Of a stretch of DNA of 50,022 bases, positions 21,996 to 30,420 are shown in pieces. Below the pieces are notes generated by a model that worked only from the letters and a program-made list of their open reading frames with translations, was not told where the DNA came from and ran no database searches. Origin of the DNA: Candidatus Iainarchaeum sp. (GTDB lineage: Archaea > Iainarchaeota > Iainarchaeia > Iainarchaeales > VGJJ01). Both the position numbers and the translations under genes were made by a program. Position 1 is the stretch's first letter, and each line of letters starts with the position of its first letter. The stretch is from the NCBI GenBank assembly GCA_016198125.1, contig JACQJG010000012.1:1-50022 (forward strand). Direction: 5' to 3'.

Positions 21996-23996
21996 ATGGA
22001 ATTCAAGAAAAACATTGCATGGCCCAAAGAAATTGGGCGCGACGACCTGCACGCAGTCGGAAAAGAAGCCATGGCTCTTGTGGAAGCCGCCAACAGCGGC
22101 ATCCCCCTTCCCCCTTTTTTTGCGGTAACCGTATACGCGCATAAAACATTTTTGAACCAGAAACTGCTGGGCGCGCGCATGCGCGAACGCCTGAACGAAA
22201 TGCGAATAGAAGACGATGCCAGCGTTCAACAAACGTGCCAGGCCATAAAAGAAATGATGCTTTCTCTGGACCTTCCGCCGCAACTCAAACACGAAATAAA
22301 ATCCGCATACCACAAGCTTGGAGAGAAAAACATTGCATGGCTGTCCGAGGGAACAGACGAACGCGTTACATTGAAAGCATCCAATCCAAGTGACGAAGGG
22401 ACTAACCACTGGAAAAAGGAGAACATTTCAGGAGCCGAATCAGTGGTACAAAACATCAAAGAATGCTGGGCAAGCACGTACTCCCTGGAGGCAGTGCGCG
22501 AGCGCGCTGCAAAACACGTGGAATTTGAAGACAGCGGTAACAGCGTACTTGTGCAACGCCTCCTACAAGGAGAAGTAATGGGAATGATTTATTCACAAGA
22601 CCCTGAAGAGGCTGCGCGCATGCTGCTTGAAGTTCAAAACGCTTCCAGTTCCTCTGAAAATGTTTTTCGTTTTGGCATTGAAAAAGCCAAACTCAAGGTC
22701 ATTGAAAAACCCGCTCAAATGCCCTTCAAATTTGAAGACGCGCTTGCATTGCAACTGGCAGAAGTTGCCAAGCGCGCTGAACAACACTACGGCTTTCCCG
22801 TGCAAATAGAATGGGTGCTTGAAAAGGACAGGGTGTTCGCCCTCCACATCAAACCCCTTAAACTTCCCATTGCACTGCGCACAGATGCAGAGATCATTCT
22901 CCCCCAAGAGGCAAAGCCAACCCCAAACGCGGTCCCTCAGACTATAGAAGAAGAAACCCCCCGTGAGCGCGTCCAAGAAGTAACACACGCCCCCGTGGAA
23001 AACGTGCAACCCCCCCTTGCATTGATTGAAGGACCTGAGGAAAAAACGCCCGACCTTCCCATGACAACCAACACCACTATGACTACGGTTTTTGATGAGC
23101 ACGAAAATGCCATGGAACCCAAAGAAGAAAACCTGAACGCGCCTGAACAGAAAGCACCTCAAGAAGAACTTGAAAAACCGGAAGTAACCGAAAAAATCAC
23201 GCACGACCAAAAAGTGCATGTACACGCATTCCTTGTAGAGCCGCATACTACGCTCATGAAACACCTCCAGGAAGCAGACCAGGTCATTGTTCCAGCAGAA
23301 ACCCTCCTCAAAGAACGAAACATTTCTGGGAGTGAAGTCGAATCCCTTGAAAGCCAACGCGCCCTTGTAGAAGGCCTCAAGCACAGCATGCGCACCCTGG
23401 GAACGTTTTTTCCGCAGAAAACGTTATGGCTGCGAACATGGAATGAAGGGAATGAACTCCAAAACCCGTTGGAACCGCATGGACTGCACCAAGACTTTGC
23501 ACACCCTGAACGATTCAAAAGTCAACTCATTGCAGTAAAAGAACTGCAAGACGAAGGACTTTCCAATGTACACGTCCTCCTGGCAGGAGTTTCAACAAGC
23601 GATGAATTCCAGCAGGCCAAGCAAACCGCCAAAGACCTTGGATTCACCCCTGGAAAAGACCTTAAACTGGGAGGGTGGATTGACACGCCTGCAGGCATTG
23701 GAATCATCCAAGACCTCTTGGCCGAAGGAATGGCATTTGCATGCGTGCCCCTGGAAAGCCTGGCACGGTTAACCATTGGACGAAAAGATATAACCTCTGC
23801 AACCCTCTTGCACCCTTCTCTCATGGGCCAAATAAAATACGCATTGCAGAAATCCAAGGACATGGACACGCCCTTCATGGTATTCCTTCCAACCCAAACA
23901 CCAATCCCTTCGCTCCAATACCTGGCAGACCAGGGCATTGAACACTTTATAGTGCCTGCAAATGATGTGGAGAAAACCATTCAACGCCTTACATGA
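21996..23996 (+). CDS. PEP-synthase-like protein lacking catalytic domains/residues
   Basis: A 666-residue relative of phosphoenolpyruvate synthase. Residues 1-290 follow the ATP-binding domain (GIPLPPFFAVTVYAHKTF, then CWASTYSLEAVRERAA, then VLVQRLLQGEVMGMIYSQDP). Residues 300-400 are an acidic Pro/Glu linker in place of the swivelling phosphohistidine domain; no GG-x-T/S-H motif exists. Residues 400-666 follow the PEP-binding TIM barrel (FKSQLIAVKELQDEGLSNVHVLLAGV). Key residues are altered: VRSSA-ED reads LKASNPSDEG, ETP reads DTP, GTNDLTQ reads PLESLAR, and the CGQ cysteine is absent. It is therefore very probably not an active synthase. It lies between rpl10e and dph2. Confidence 0.8.
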   Translation: MEFKKNIAWPKEIGRDDLHAVGKEAMALVEAANSGIPLPPFFAVTVYAHKTFLNQKLLGARMRERLNEMRIEDDASVQQTCQAIKEMMLSLDLPPQLKHEIKSAYHKLGEKNIAWLSEGTDERVTLKASNPSDEGTNHWKKENISGAESVVQNIKECWASTYSLEAVRERAAKHVEFEDSGNSVLVQRLLQGEVMGMIYSQDPEEAARMLLEVQNASSSSENVFRFGIEKAKLKVIEKPAQMPFKFEDALALQLAEVAKRAEQHYGFPVQIEWVLEKDRVFALHIKPLKLPIALRTDAEIILPQEAKPTPNAVPQTIEEETPRERVQEVTHAPVENVQPPLALIEGPEEKTPDLPMTTNTTMTTVFDEHENAMEPKEENLNAPEQKAPQEELEKPEVTEKITHDQKVHVHAFLVEPHTTLMKHLQEADQVIVPAETLLKERNISGSEVESLESQRALVEGLKHSMRTLGTFFPQKTLWLRTWNEGNELQNPLEPHGLHQDFAHPERFKSQLIAVKELQDEGLSNVHVLLAGVSTSDEFQQAKQTAKDLGFTPGKDLKLGGWIDTPAGIGIIQDLLAEGMAFACVPLESLARLTIGRKDITSATLLHPSLMGQIKYALQKSKDMDTPFMVFLPTQTPIPSLQYLADQGIEHFIVPANDVEKTIQRLT

Positions 23997-24054
23997 TGCC
24001 CAAAAACAAGGCCCAAGGGGTTGATTTTAATGCCTTTCCCAAGGCGAATGGTAC

Positions 24055-25065
24055 ATGGAACTTCACTTGGAAGAACTATGGAAAGAAGCCCAAAAACTAA
24101 AACCCCGGCACGCACTCCTACAAATCCCTGAAGGGCTCAAAGCCCAGGCAACGGAAATTGCAGGGTTTTTTGAAGGAAAAGGAGTCACGTGCACGCTGCT
24201 CATGGACCCCTGCTACGGGGCATGCGACCTGGCAGACGACAAAGCCAAAACCCTGGGCGCAGACCTGCTCATTCACTTTGGGCACAGTAAAATGCTCCAC
24301 ACCGGCATGCGCGTGATTTACTGGCCCATTGAATATGAGGTAAAAAAGCAAATGGTTCAAGGGCTTGGCAACGCGCTGTCCACGCTGAAAAAAGAAAAAG
24401 GAATTCACACGTTTGGACTTTATGCCGCCATCCAGTTTTCAGAAAAGTTAAAAGAAATTGCAAAAACGCTTGAAAGTCAAAACCTTCACTGCCTCGTGGG
24501 ACAAGGCGATTTATTTGAAGGCCAACTCCTTGGATGCGATGTAAGCACGCGAAAAACGGTTGAAGAAAAAGCCGATGCTAATGTATATTTTGGCGATGGA
24601 CTGTTTCATGCACTGGCCATTGCATTTGCAAGCACAAAACCAACCTACCTGTATGACCCGTTCACAAACGAATTCAAAAGCCTTGAAAAGGAAAAAGAAA
24701 CCTTCCTGCGCCAGCGGTTTGCATTGATTGCAAAAGCCAAGGATGCAAAAACATTCGGCATTATCCTCAGCACCAAGCGCGGACAGCTGCGAAAAGCATT
24801 GGCCCTTAAATTAAAAGCCCTCGCCGAAAAACATGGGAAAAAAGCCCTGTTGCTGGGCATGGACTACGTAAAACCAGAACACGTGCTGGGCGTTAAAGTG
24901 GATGCGCTCGTGAACACGGCGTGCAGCCGTTTGGCCACAGACGACTGGCTCCACTTCCCAAAGCCCCTGCTCACCCCCCTGGAACTGGAAATCGTGCTCG
25001 GAGAAAAAGACGGAAGCGCGTACCAGTTCGATGAAATAAAACACTATGCGGGAAAAGTGGAGTAG
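24055..25065 (+). CDS. dph2: diphthamide biosynthesis enzyme Dph2
   Basis: A 336-residue archaeal Dph2, the non-canonical radical-SAM [4Fe-4S] enzyme that transfers the 3-amino-3-carboxypropyl group of S-adenosylmethionine to the target His of elongation factor 2. The three cluster cysteines are recognisable, one per domain: DPCYGACDLA (Cys53 or 57), LLGCDV (about 160) and NTACSRLATDDW (about 283). Length and spacing match the family. The ATG at 24055 is the only sensible start. The gene follows the PEP-synthase-like gene on the same strand with a 58-nt gap. Confidence 0.93.
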   Translation: MELHLEELWKEAQKLKPRHALLQIPEGLKAQATEIAGFFEGKGVTCTLLMDPCYGACDLADDKAKTLGADLLIHFGHSKMLHTGMRVIYWPIEYEVKKQMVQGLGNALSTLKKEKGIHTFGLYAAIQFSEKLKEIAKTLESQNLHCLVGQGDLFEGQLLGCDVSTRKTVEEKADANVYFGDGLFHALAIAFASTKPTYLYDPFTNEFKSLEKEKETFLRQRFALIAKAKDAKTFGIILSTKRGQLRKALALKLKALAEKHGKKALLLGMDYVKPEHVLGVKVDALVNTACSRLATDDWLHFPKPLLTPLELEIVLGEKDGSAYQFDEIKHYAGKVE

Positions 25066-25091
25066 TACTCCCTAAAGAAGCTTTTTCAGTC

Positions 25092-25538
25092 TTACCGCCA
25101 CGTGTCAAAATGCTGCAACATTTTGCGCCTATTTTTATCCCCATCATATTTTGCGGAGAACCAAGAATCAAGGATTTTGAACACTGTTTTCTTATCTACC
25201 CCCCATCCAGCCAAGCACAACACATTACAATCGTCATAGACAACGGACCACTCGGCCATTTTTTCATTTACAGCCAGGCACGCACGAATGCCATTAAACT
25301 TATTAGCGCCCACTGCCACTCCAACCCCAGTACCACATGAAAAAATGCCCTTGTTTGCCTTGTTTTCTTTTACTTTATCAACAGCGCGGGGGATTAAATC
25401 TTCAAGATTTACATTTTCACCCTCGGCTTTTACACCCACATTCACAAAAGGAAATTTTCTAGCATTGAGGTATCCCTCAACGAACCCAATCGCCTTAAAA
25501 CCATGCCTGTCTGCACCCAAAACAATCACAGTGCTCAC
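25092..25538 (-). CDS. rpiB: ribose-5-phosphate isomerase B
   Basis: A 148-residue RpiB/LacAB sugar-phosphate isomerase. It has the N-terminal GADRHGFKAIGFVEGYL (phosphate site) and the catalytic FSCGTGVGVAVGANKFNGIRACLAVN with Cys68. It interconverts ribose-5-P and ribulose-5-P for nucleotide synthesis. The ATG overlaps the stop of the upstream kinase-fold gene by 4 nt, so both are on one leftward transcript. Its codon use looks more AT-rich than the partner's. Confidence 0.9.
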   Translation of the reverse strand: MSTVIVLGADRHGFKAIGFVEGYLNARKFPFVNVGVKAEGENVNLEDLIPRAVDKVKENKANKGIFSCGTGVGVAVGANKFNGIRACLAVNEKMAEWSVVYDDCNVLCLAGWGVDKKTVFKILDSWFSAKYDGDKNRRKMLQHFDTWR

Positions 25539-26296
25539 TCCAAAGAAGAAATGACACGCGTGCCGTCAAACCTTTTTCCCTGAACTGCATCTTCCAATTG
25601 CTCAACCTTGGACGCGGGCACGAGCAGGGTTTCAATCGATGAACGCGCGAGCACGGTTGCAGTGAAAGGGTCCACGATGAAATCCTTCCCAGCCTTGAAA
25701 GTGACTTCCGATGCCATGCGCGAAAACCGTGCATGCGAAAAAGTCTTGGAAGGAAGGTCATGCGACGTCAAAATGACAAGGCGCGCGTTCAACGACTCGG
25801 CAAGCAATGCCGCACGGCTCTCTGCGGAATGTTCGTTCACACGACCCACAAGAACAGGAGTTTTGCCGGACTGCATGAGCAAAGAAGCCTCGGAAAACCC
25901 CTCAACTGGAACTTCATGGACATTTGCCACCACCTTGGAAAGAACGTGAGCGTGCAACTGACTGGCATGAGCCAAGTAATTCATTAACGCCCCGGATTCC
26001 ACCCCCACCTGGCGGGCGGCATTAACTGAACTTTGAGCGCCCGCACTTTCACCCACCACCAAGGCCACGGGAAAGGCCAGCGCGCGAAGACCCTGAACAG
26101 CCCTCGAAAGACTTCCAAGCCACGAAAGACGCAGTACTCCTTTTGAAAAAAGAAAAGAACCTGGAACCGCGATAACCACTGCACTATCCAAAGAAGGCAT
26201 GGAAGGCATCAAAGGAACGCCGGCATCCGGCGAAGACCCGTCTTCAGGCCCAGGCGTTTTTTCCCCCTCAGACCGGAACATGTCAAAAACGTCCAT
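25535..26296 (-). CDS. UMP-kinase-like amino-acid-kinase-fold protein, degenerate
   Basis: A 253-residue protein related to archaeal uridylate kinase. The best block is GKTPVLVGRVNEHSAESRAALLAESLNARLVILTS (about 141-175), matching the GGxxPGHTTDAVAALLAE region. The nucleotide-binding signatures are eroded: the first GGS reads VPGSF, the GGGK loop reads GESAG, and the Asn-Val-Asp-Gly strand reads SHDLP. A Pro/Ser-rich 35-residue leader precedes the fold. Catalytic activity is doubtful. A TATA box (26313-26324) supports the ATG at 26296. Confidence 0.65.
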   Translation of the reverse strand: MDVFDMFRSEGEKTPGPEDGSSPDAGVPLMPSMPSLDSAVVIAVPGSFLFSKGVLRLSWLGSLSRAVQGLRALAFPVALVVGESAGAQSSVNAARQVGVESGALMNYLAHASQLHAHVLSKVVANVHEVPVEGFSEASLLMQSGKTPVLVGRVNEHSAESRAALLAESLNARLVILTSHDLPSKTFSHARFSRMASEVTFKAGKDFIVDPFTATVLARSSIETLLVPASKVEQLEDAVQGKRFDGTRVISSLE

Positions 26297-26312
26297 GCAC
26301 CAGACAATGGAA

Positions 26313-26324
26313 TAAGTATATAAA
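26313..26324 (-). promoter_or_regulatory. TATA box of the kinase-like/rpiB operon
   Basis: The plus strand reads AAGTATATAAAA; on the minus strand TTTTATATACTT lies about 17-28 nt before the ATG at 26296, as expected for a leaderless or nearly leaderless transcript. Confidence 0.55.
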
Positions 26325-26369
26325 AATGTGCGGGCACAATCCCATCAACCCTTTTAACGGGCTTAAAAC

Positions 26370-27611
26370 ATGAAACCAACGCCTGCTTCCAACGAAGCCG
26401 AACACGTGTTGTTCGTAAAAAAACTCAAGAGACTTGGCCAATTCAAGGGACGCGGAACAGAACTCATCTCCGTTTACGTGCCTCCAGCCGCAGACAGGGG
26501 CAGCGTCATGGGACAGCTTGCGGAAGAAATGAGCCAGTCCTCTAACATCAAGAGTCCAACGACCAGAAAAAATGTCCAAAGCGCGCTCAGAAAAATAAGC
26601 AATTTCCTCAAACAAATAAATTTTGACATTCCAGAAAAAGGAATTGTCGTATTTGCCGGAAACGTTTCAGAAAAAGAAGGCGTGTCCGATTTGAGGCTTT
26701 TCACGGTAAGCCCCCTCAAACCCCTGCGCACAAAATTGTACTGGTGCGACTCCCAATTCCACTTGGCGCCATTACAGGAAATGATCCAACCAGACGACGT
26801 GTACGCGCTCGTTGCAATAGACAAAAAAGAAGCCACGCTCGCACTATTGCTGGGAAAAAAATACGAAATACTCGGAAAATTCAGTTCAGGATATTCCGGA
26901 AAGTTTCGTGCAGGCGGTCAGAGTGCCCAGCGTTTTGAACGCCTGCGCGAGGAAGCCGCACAGGAATTCTACAAGCGCGTGAGTGAAAAATTCAACGCGG
27001 CATTCCTGCCTTACATGGACCGATTGAAAGGCATTTTAATTGGAGGCCCGGGAACCACAAAAAATGAGTTTGCAGAAAAAGACATGCTGGACCACCGCCT
27101 CAAGAAAAAAATCATTGGCATCTTGGACCTTGGATACACCGATGAATCGGGAATCCGCGAAATCATTCAGCGCTCCGAAGAATTGTTGAAGGAAACCGAG
27201 CTTGTACGTGAACGCACGACTGTGAACAAATTCTTCGAGGCCATCGTGAAATCAGGTCTTGGCATTTACGGGCAAAAAGACGTGGAAGACGCTTTGGGCA
27301 TTGGAAAGGTTGCACTGCTCCTGCTTTCCGCAGGCATTGAATGGGAAGTATTCAAATTCCAGTGCACGCATTGCGCAAAAGAAGAAGAACTCGTAATAAA
27401 AGAACCATTAAAGTTTGACTCAAACAGCGTAAAATGCAAGGCCTGCAATTCCCCCACTGAAGTCACTGAGGAAGTGGACTACCTGGACTGGATGATTGAA
27501 AAAGCCCATTCCACAGGAGCAGAAACCAAAATCATTTCCCTGGACACGCCCGAAGGAGAACAGTTCTACAAAGGCTTTGGAGGCATTGGGGCGATCTTGA
27601 GGTACAAATAA
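26370..27611 (+). CDS. prf1: peptide chain release factor aRF1
   Basis: A 413-residue archaeal release factor 1, which reads all three stop codons and releases the nascent chain. The stop-codon motif NIKS is at 59-62 (SSNIKSPTTRKNV), the catalytic GGQ at 182-184 (FRAGGQSAQRFERLR), and the C-terminal domain has a zinc-binding CTHC...CKAC arrangement (FQCTHCAKEEE, VKCKACNSP). The length is standard. The gene starts 73 nt from the divergent kinase-like gene, so the promoters share this spacer. Confidence 0.96.
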   Translation: MKPTPASNEAEHVLFVKKLKRLGQFKGRGTELISVYVPPAADRGSVMGQLAEEMSQSSNIKSPTTRKNVQSALRKISNFLKQINFDIPEKGIVVFAGNVSEKEGVSDLRLFTVSPLKPLRTKLYWCDSQFHLAPLQEMIQPDDVYALVAIDKKEATLALLLGKKYEILGKFSSGYSGKFRAGGQSAQRFERLREEAAQEFYKRVSEKFNAAFLPYMDRLKGILIGGPGTTKNEFAEKDMLDHRLKKKIIGILDLGYTDESGIREIIQRSEELLKETELVRERTTVNKFFEAIVKSGLGIYGQKDVEDALGIGKVALLLLSAGIEWEVFKFQCTHCAKEEELVIKEPLKFDSNSVKCKACNSPTEVTEEVDYLDWMIEKAHSTGAETKIISLDTPEGEQFYKGFGGIGAILRYK

Positions 27612-27635
27612 TAAAGGCAATTACGTAATTAACGC

Positions 27636-28400
27636 ATGCCTCCTAAACAACACAGGCGCCGCGTACGAAGAATCGTTGAATTTGGAAGGAATTCCCTTCC
27701 ACGACCTGACTACACTGCAGATGAGTGGGGGGGTTTATATGAGGATAGCGGAACCGCAATTGACCGAAAAATTGAACGCGCCCTAAAAGGAGGCAAGAGG
27801 ATTGCATATTATGGTATTGACCCCGCAGCTAAACCTAAACTGGAAATCCATCGCGGCCCTGACCAAAAACGCAGGGCGGTTGTATCCCTTAAACGGGGAG
27901 TGTACCAAAGCTTCCCATATCCTTTTCGAAATTCTTCGGTGGATGAAGTGCATTTTCACATGATACCAGACCAAAGCAATATAGACCGCGAAGAGGCTGT
28001 AAAGGTCCGCAATGAATTGGCCCGCATCCTAAAACCCGGGGGACGCATTTATTTCACGGGACAAAACAATGTCGCGCACGTAAATGATGCAAAGACGTTA
28101 ATGGAATTCTATAAAGGAAAACAGTTTCGCATTCGGCACATAGCAATTCGACCCGAAGGGTGGGAAGAGGCTTTGCATTATCCTACTCAGGAACAGTATT
28201 TGGAGGTATTGCATAGAAGAGGCGTTCGCGCGAAAAAAGCATTATACGCAGAAAGCGGAGGAGAACGGGGTTGGTTTTCCCTATTCCAAAACCGGCATCC
28301 AAAAAACGCTGCCAAGGCGGTTAAACGGCTCTCAGACTGGGGAAATAACTATGCGACGATTCTTGCAATCCTTGAAAAACGGAAACAGGCCCGCCCATGA
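27636..28400 (+). CDS. SAM-methyltransferase-like protein
   Basis: A 254-residue protein whose centre fits a class I methyltransferase: RIAYYGIDPAAKPKLE at the SAM-binding strand, SFPYPFRNSSVDEVHFHMIPDQ as the post-II acidic strand, and VRNELARILKPGGRIYFTGQN as the typical LKPGG loop. The usual GxGxG is not evident, so SAM binding is unproven. The ends are basic (MPPKQHRRRVRRIVEFGR). It lies 24 nt after prf1 and may be cotranscribed. A role in RNA or protein methylation is speculation. Confidence 0.6.
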   Translation: MPPKQHRRRVRRIVEFGRNSLPRPDYTADEWGGLYEDSGTAIDRKIERALKGGKRIAYYGIDPAAKPKLEIHRGPDQKRRAVVSLKRGVYQSFPYPFRNSSVDEVHFHMIPDQSNIDREEAVKVRNELARILKPGGRIYFTGQNNVAHVNDAKTLMEFYKGKQFRIRHIAIRPEGWEEALHYPTQEQYLEVLHRRGVRAKKALYAESGGERGWFSLFQNRHPKNAAKAVKRLSDWGNNYATILAILEKRKQARP

Positions 28401-28473
28401 AAGTGTATTCTCGGTCGCTTAAATTAAAATGGGCACATAAACCCTGTCACACAACAAATAAGGAATGCCCGCC

Positions 28474-28839
28474 TCAACTTTCATGGACAAGCCGCTTTAT
28501 TTCACCCAAGGCCTCGGCAAACTTTTCGCGTTTAATCCGACCATATTTTTTAACGATTATTTTCTTTCCAAGGGAATAAATCCTGTCGCATTTAATTCGG
28601 CTTGGCAATGGAATTCGGCCGCTTTCCATGGCCTCAAAAGGCAGTTGAACCGAATACGGTTCATCCCTTAGCACAGAGGTAACGGCCACTACCAGCAAGT
28701 CGGGCGACAAGCGATTGTACAAATCATTTGAAAGAACGACCACGGGCCTTAGTTTATGGCTGGACAGGTCGGTGAAAGGAACCGGGACCAGCACCAAGTC
28801 GCGCTGGTTATACGTGCTCCCACGCCTTGTCTGTTTCAT
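28474..28839 (-). CDS. mazF: MazF/PemK-family toxin
   Basis: A 121-residue MazF-type endoribonuclease toxin: RDLVLVPVPFTDLSSHKLRPVVVLSND (strands 1-3 with the RPVVV signature), DLLVVAVTSVLR, and IKCDRIYSLGKKIIVKKYGRIKREKFAEAL. These toxins cut mRNA at specific short sequences. The gene overlaps the end of the AbrB-type antitoxin gene by 32 nt, with the antitoxin first. It appears intact. Confidence 0.9.
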   Translation of the reverse strand: MKQTRRGSTYNQRDLVLVPVPFTDLSSHKLRPVVVLSNDLYNRLSPDLLVVAVTSVLRDEPYSVQLPFEAMESGRIPLPSRIKCDRIYSLGKKIIVKKYGRIKREKFAEALGEIKRLVHES

Positions 28840-29059
28840 TGTCCCAAAAAGACAGGCTGGACGCGCTCGCAGTCAACAGGTCATAAAAGTCATCCACGAT
28901 GTGCTTTTTTGCCCGTGCACTTTTCTCGACCAGCAACCGGTCATTGTCGAATGCGATGACAAGCTTGTCCCCTTTCTTAAGACCCATTTTATCCCGAATA
29001 GACTTTGGAATAACCAGCTGGCCTTTTTCACTTACCGTTGTGGTAACAACTTCTGCCAT
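28808..29059 (-). CDS. mazE: MazE/AbrB-type antitoxin
   Basis: An 83-residue antitoxin with a swapped-hairpin AbrB DNA-binding domain at its N terminus (TTTVSEKGQLVIPKSIRDKMGLKKGDKLVIAFDNDRLLVEK) and a flexible C-terminal toxin-binding tail (ASASSLSFWDNETDKAW). The ATG at 29059 gives the canonical AbrB start; the longer frame to 29149 runs back into the truD region. It probably represses its own operon. Confidence 0.9.
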   Translation of the reverse strand: MAEVVTTTVSEKGQLVIPKSIRDKMGLKKGDKLVIAFDNDRLLVEKSARAKKHIVDDFYDLLTASASSLSFWDNETDKAWEHV

Positions 29060-29129
29060 GAGTATTGTAAGACAGAACTTACTTAAAAGGGTTTTGGTGC
29101 CTGTCTTCCAGTGAATGAGAGTCAATTCC

Positions 29130-30374
29130 ATGCATCTCCCATATTCCACTCAAACCGAGGGTACCGGCGGCATACTCAAACAGCGTATGGCGGACTTTCA
29201 GGTCGAAGAAATAAGCCTTGATGGAAGCGTGTGCACGATTCGCGCGTTCTCGGATTCAGACAAAAAAGAACTGCAAAAAACATGGCCTGCACAGGAAACA
29301 GGCAAGGATTATTTGCACATCACCCTTGAAAAGTTCAACTACGACCAGCACTTGGCCATCAAGAGAGTGGCGCGCTGGCTGCAGTGCTCCCCCACGCGTT
29401 TCGGGTTTGCAGGCACCAAAGACAAACGTGCTATAACTGCACAACGCATTTCCATTTGGAAGCCTAATTATGAACGGGTTCAATCGTTTGCATCAAGGTA
29501 TATTGAATTATATGATGCACTATGGAGCGGTCAACGCATTGAACTGGGCGACTTGAATGGCAACCGTTTTAATATTACAATTCGCGGCATTGAGTTAAAC
29601 GAACAGGAAACCCGCATGCGCATCCTTGAGTGCATGAAACAAATGCAGAACGGCATTCCAAACTACTTTGGAGAACAGCGCTTTGGCGGTCAGCGGGGCA
29701 TTACAGCACTGGTGGGGGAAAAATTGATTCGAAACGACGTAAAGGGAGCGGTGCTCGTATATTTAACGCACCCCACTCCGAACGAAGAAGAAACCATAGC
29801 CCATGCAAGGAAAGATTTGGCAGAAACAAATGACTTTGCCCATGCGCTGAAAACAACCCCCTTCAAATACAAGTACGAACGAGCCCTGTTATCCCACTTG
29901 TCAAAACTGCCCAACGACTTTGCAGGGGCGTTCAACAAACTCCCGCGCAAATTGTCCATGATGTTCACGCACGCCCTGCAAAGCAAAATGTTCAATGAAA
30001 TCCTTGCAGAACGCTTAAAACAAGGCATTGAATTGCACGCAGTTGAAGGGGATGTGTTGGAAAATGAAATGCCTACTGCGCCTCTTTTTGGATGTGAAGT
30101 TCAATTCGCACGAGGCGCGCCTGGAGAAATTGAGGCACGCGTGCTTGAGCAAAATGGACTGGAATTGAAAGACTTTAACGTAAGTCAAATCGCGCGCGCT
30201 TCCTCCAAGGGCACGCGAAAAACCATAACCCTCATTCCAATGGAAATACAGTTAATCCATATTGGATTAGACGAGTACAGCGAAGGAAAAACCAAAGCCG
30301 TGGTTTCGTTTTCCCTGCCCAAGGGCGCGTATGCCACTACCGTGATGCGCGAAGTAATGAAAAACGATTTTTAA
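29130..30374 (+). CDS. truD: tRNA pseudouridine synthase TruD
   Basis: A 414-residue TruD-family enzyme that isomerises U13 of tRNA to pseudouridine. The catalytic motif is FAGTKDKRAITAQ with Asp98. Other family blocks are VEEISLDGS near the start, IPNYFGEQRFGG (typical NYFG-QRFG), and the TRUD insertion domain from about 150 to 300. The ATG at 29130 follows the likely ribosome site better than the ATG at 29115, which would add five residues. It is divergent from mazEF with a 70-nt spacer. Confidence 0.95.
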   Translation: MHLPYSTQTEGTGGILKQRMADFQVEEISLDGSVCTIRAFSDSDKKELQKTWPAQETGKDYLHITLEKFNYDQHLAIKRVARWLQCSPTRFGFAGTKDKRAITAQRISIWKPNYERVQSFASRYIELYDALWSGQRIELGDLNGNRFNITIRGIELNEQETRMRILECMKQMQNGIPNYFGEQRFGGQRGITALVGEKLIRNDVKGAVLVYLTHPTPNEEETIAHARKDLAETNDFAHALKTTPFKYKYERALLSHLSKLPNDFAGAFNKLPRKLSMMFTHALQSKMFNEILAERLKQGIELHAVEGDVLENEMPTAPLFGCEVQFARGAPGEIEARVLEQNGLELKDFNVSQIARASSKGTRKTITLIPMEIQLIHIGLDEYSEGKTKAVVSFSLPKGAYATTVMREVMKNDF

Positions 30375-30420
30375 ACGCATTCCAAGGCCTTTAAAACCGT
30401 TGCATGCGCAATGTACTGGA

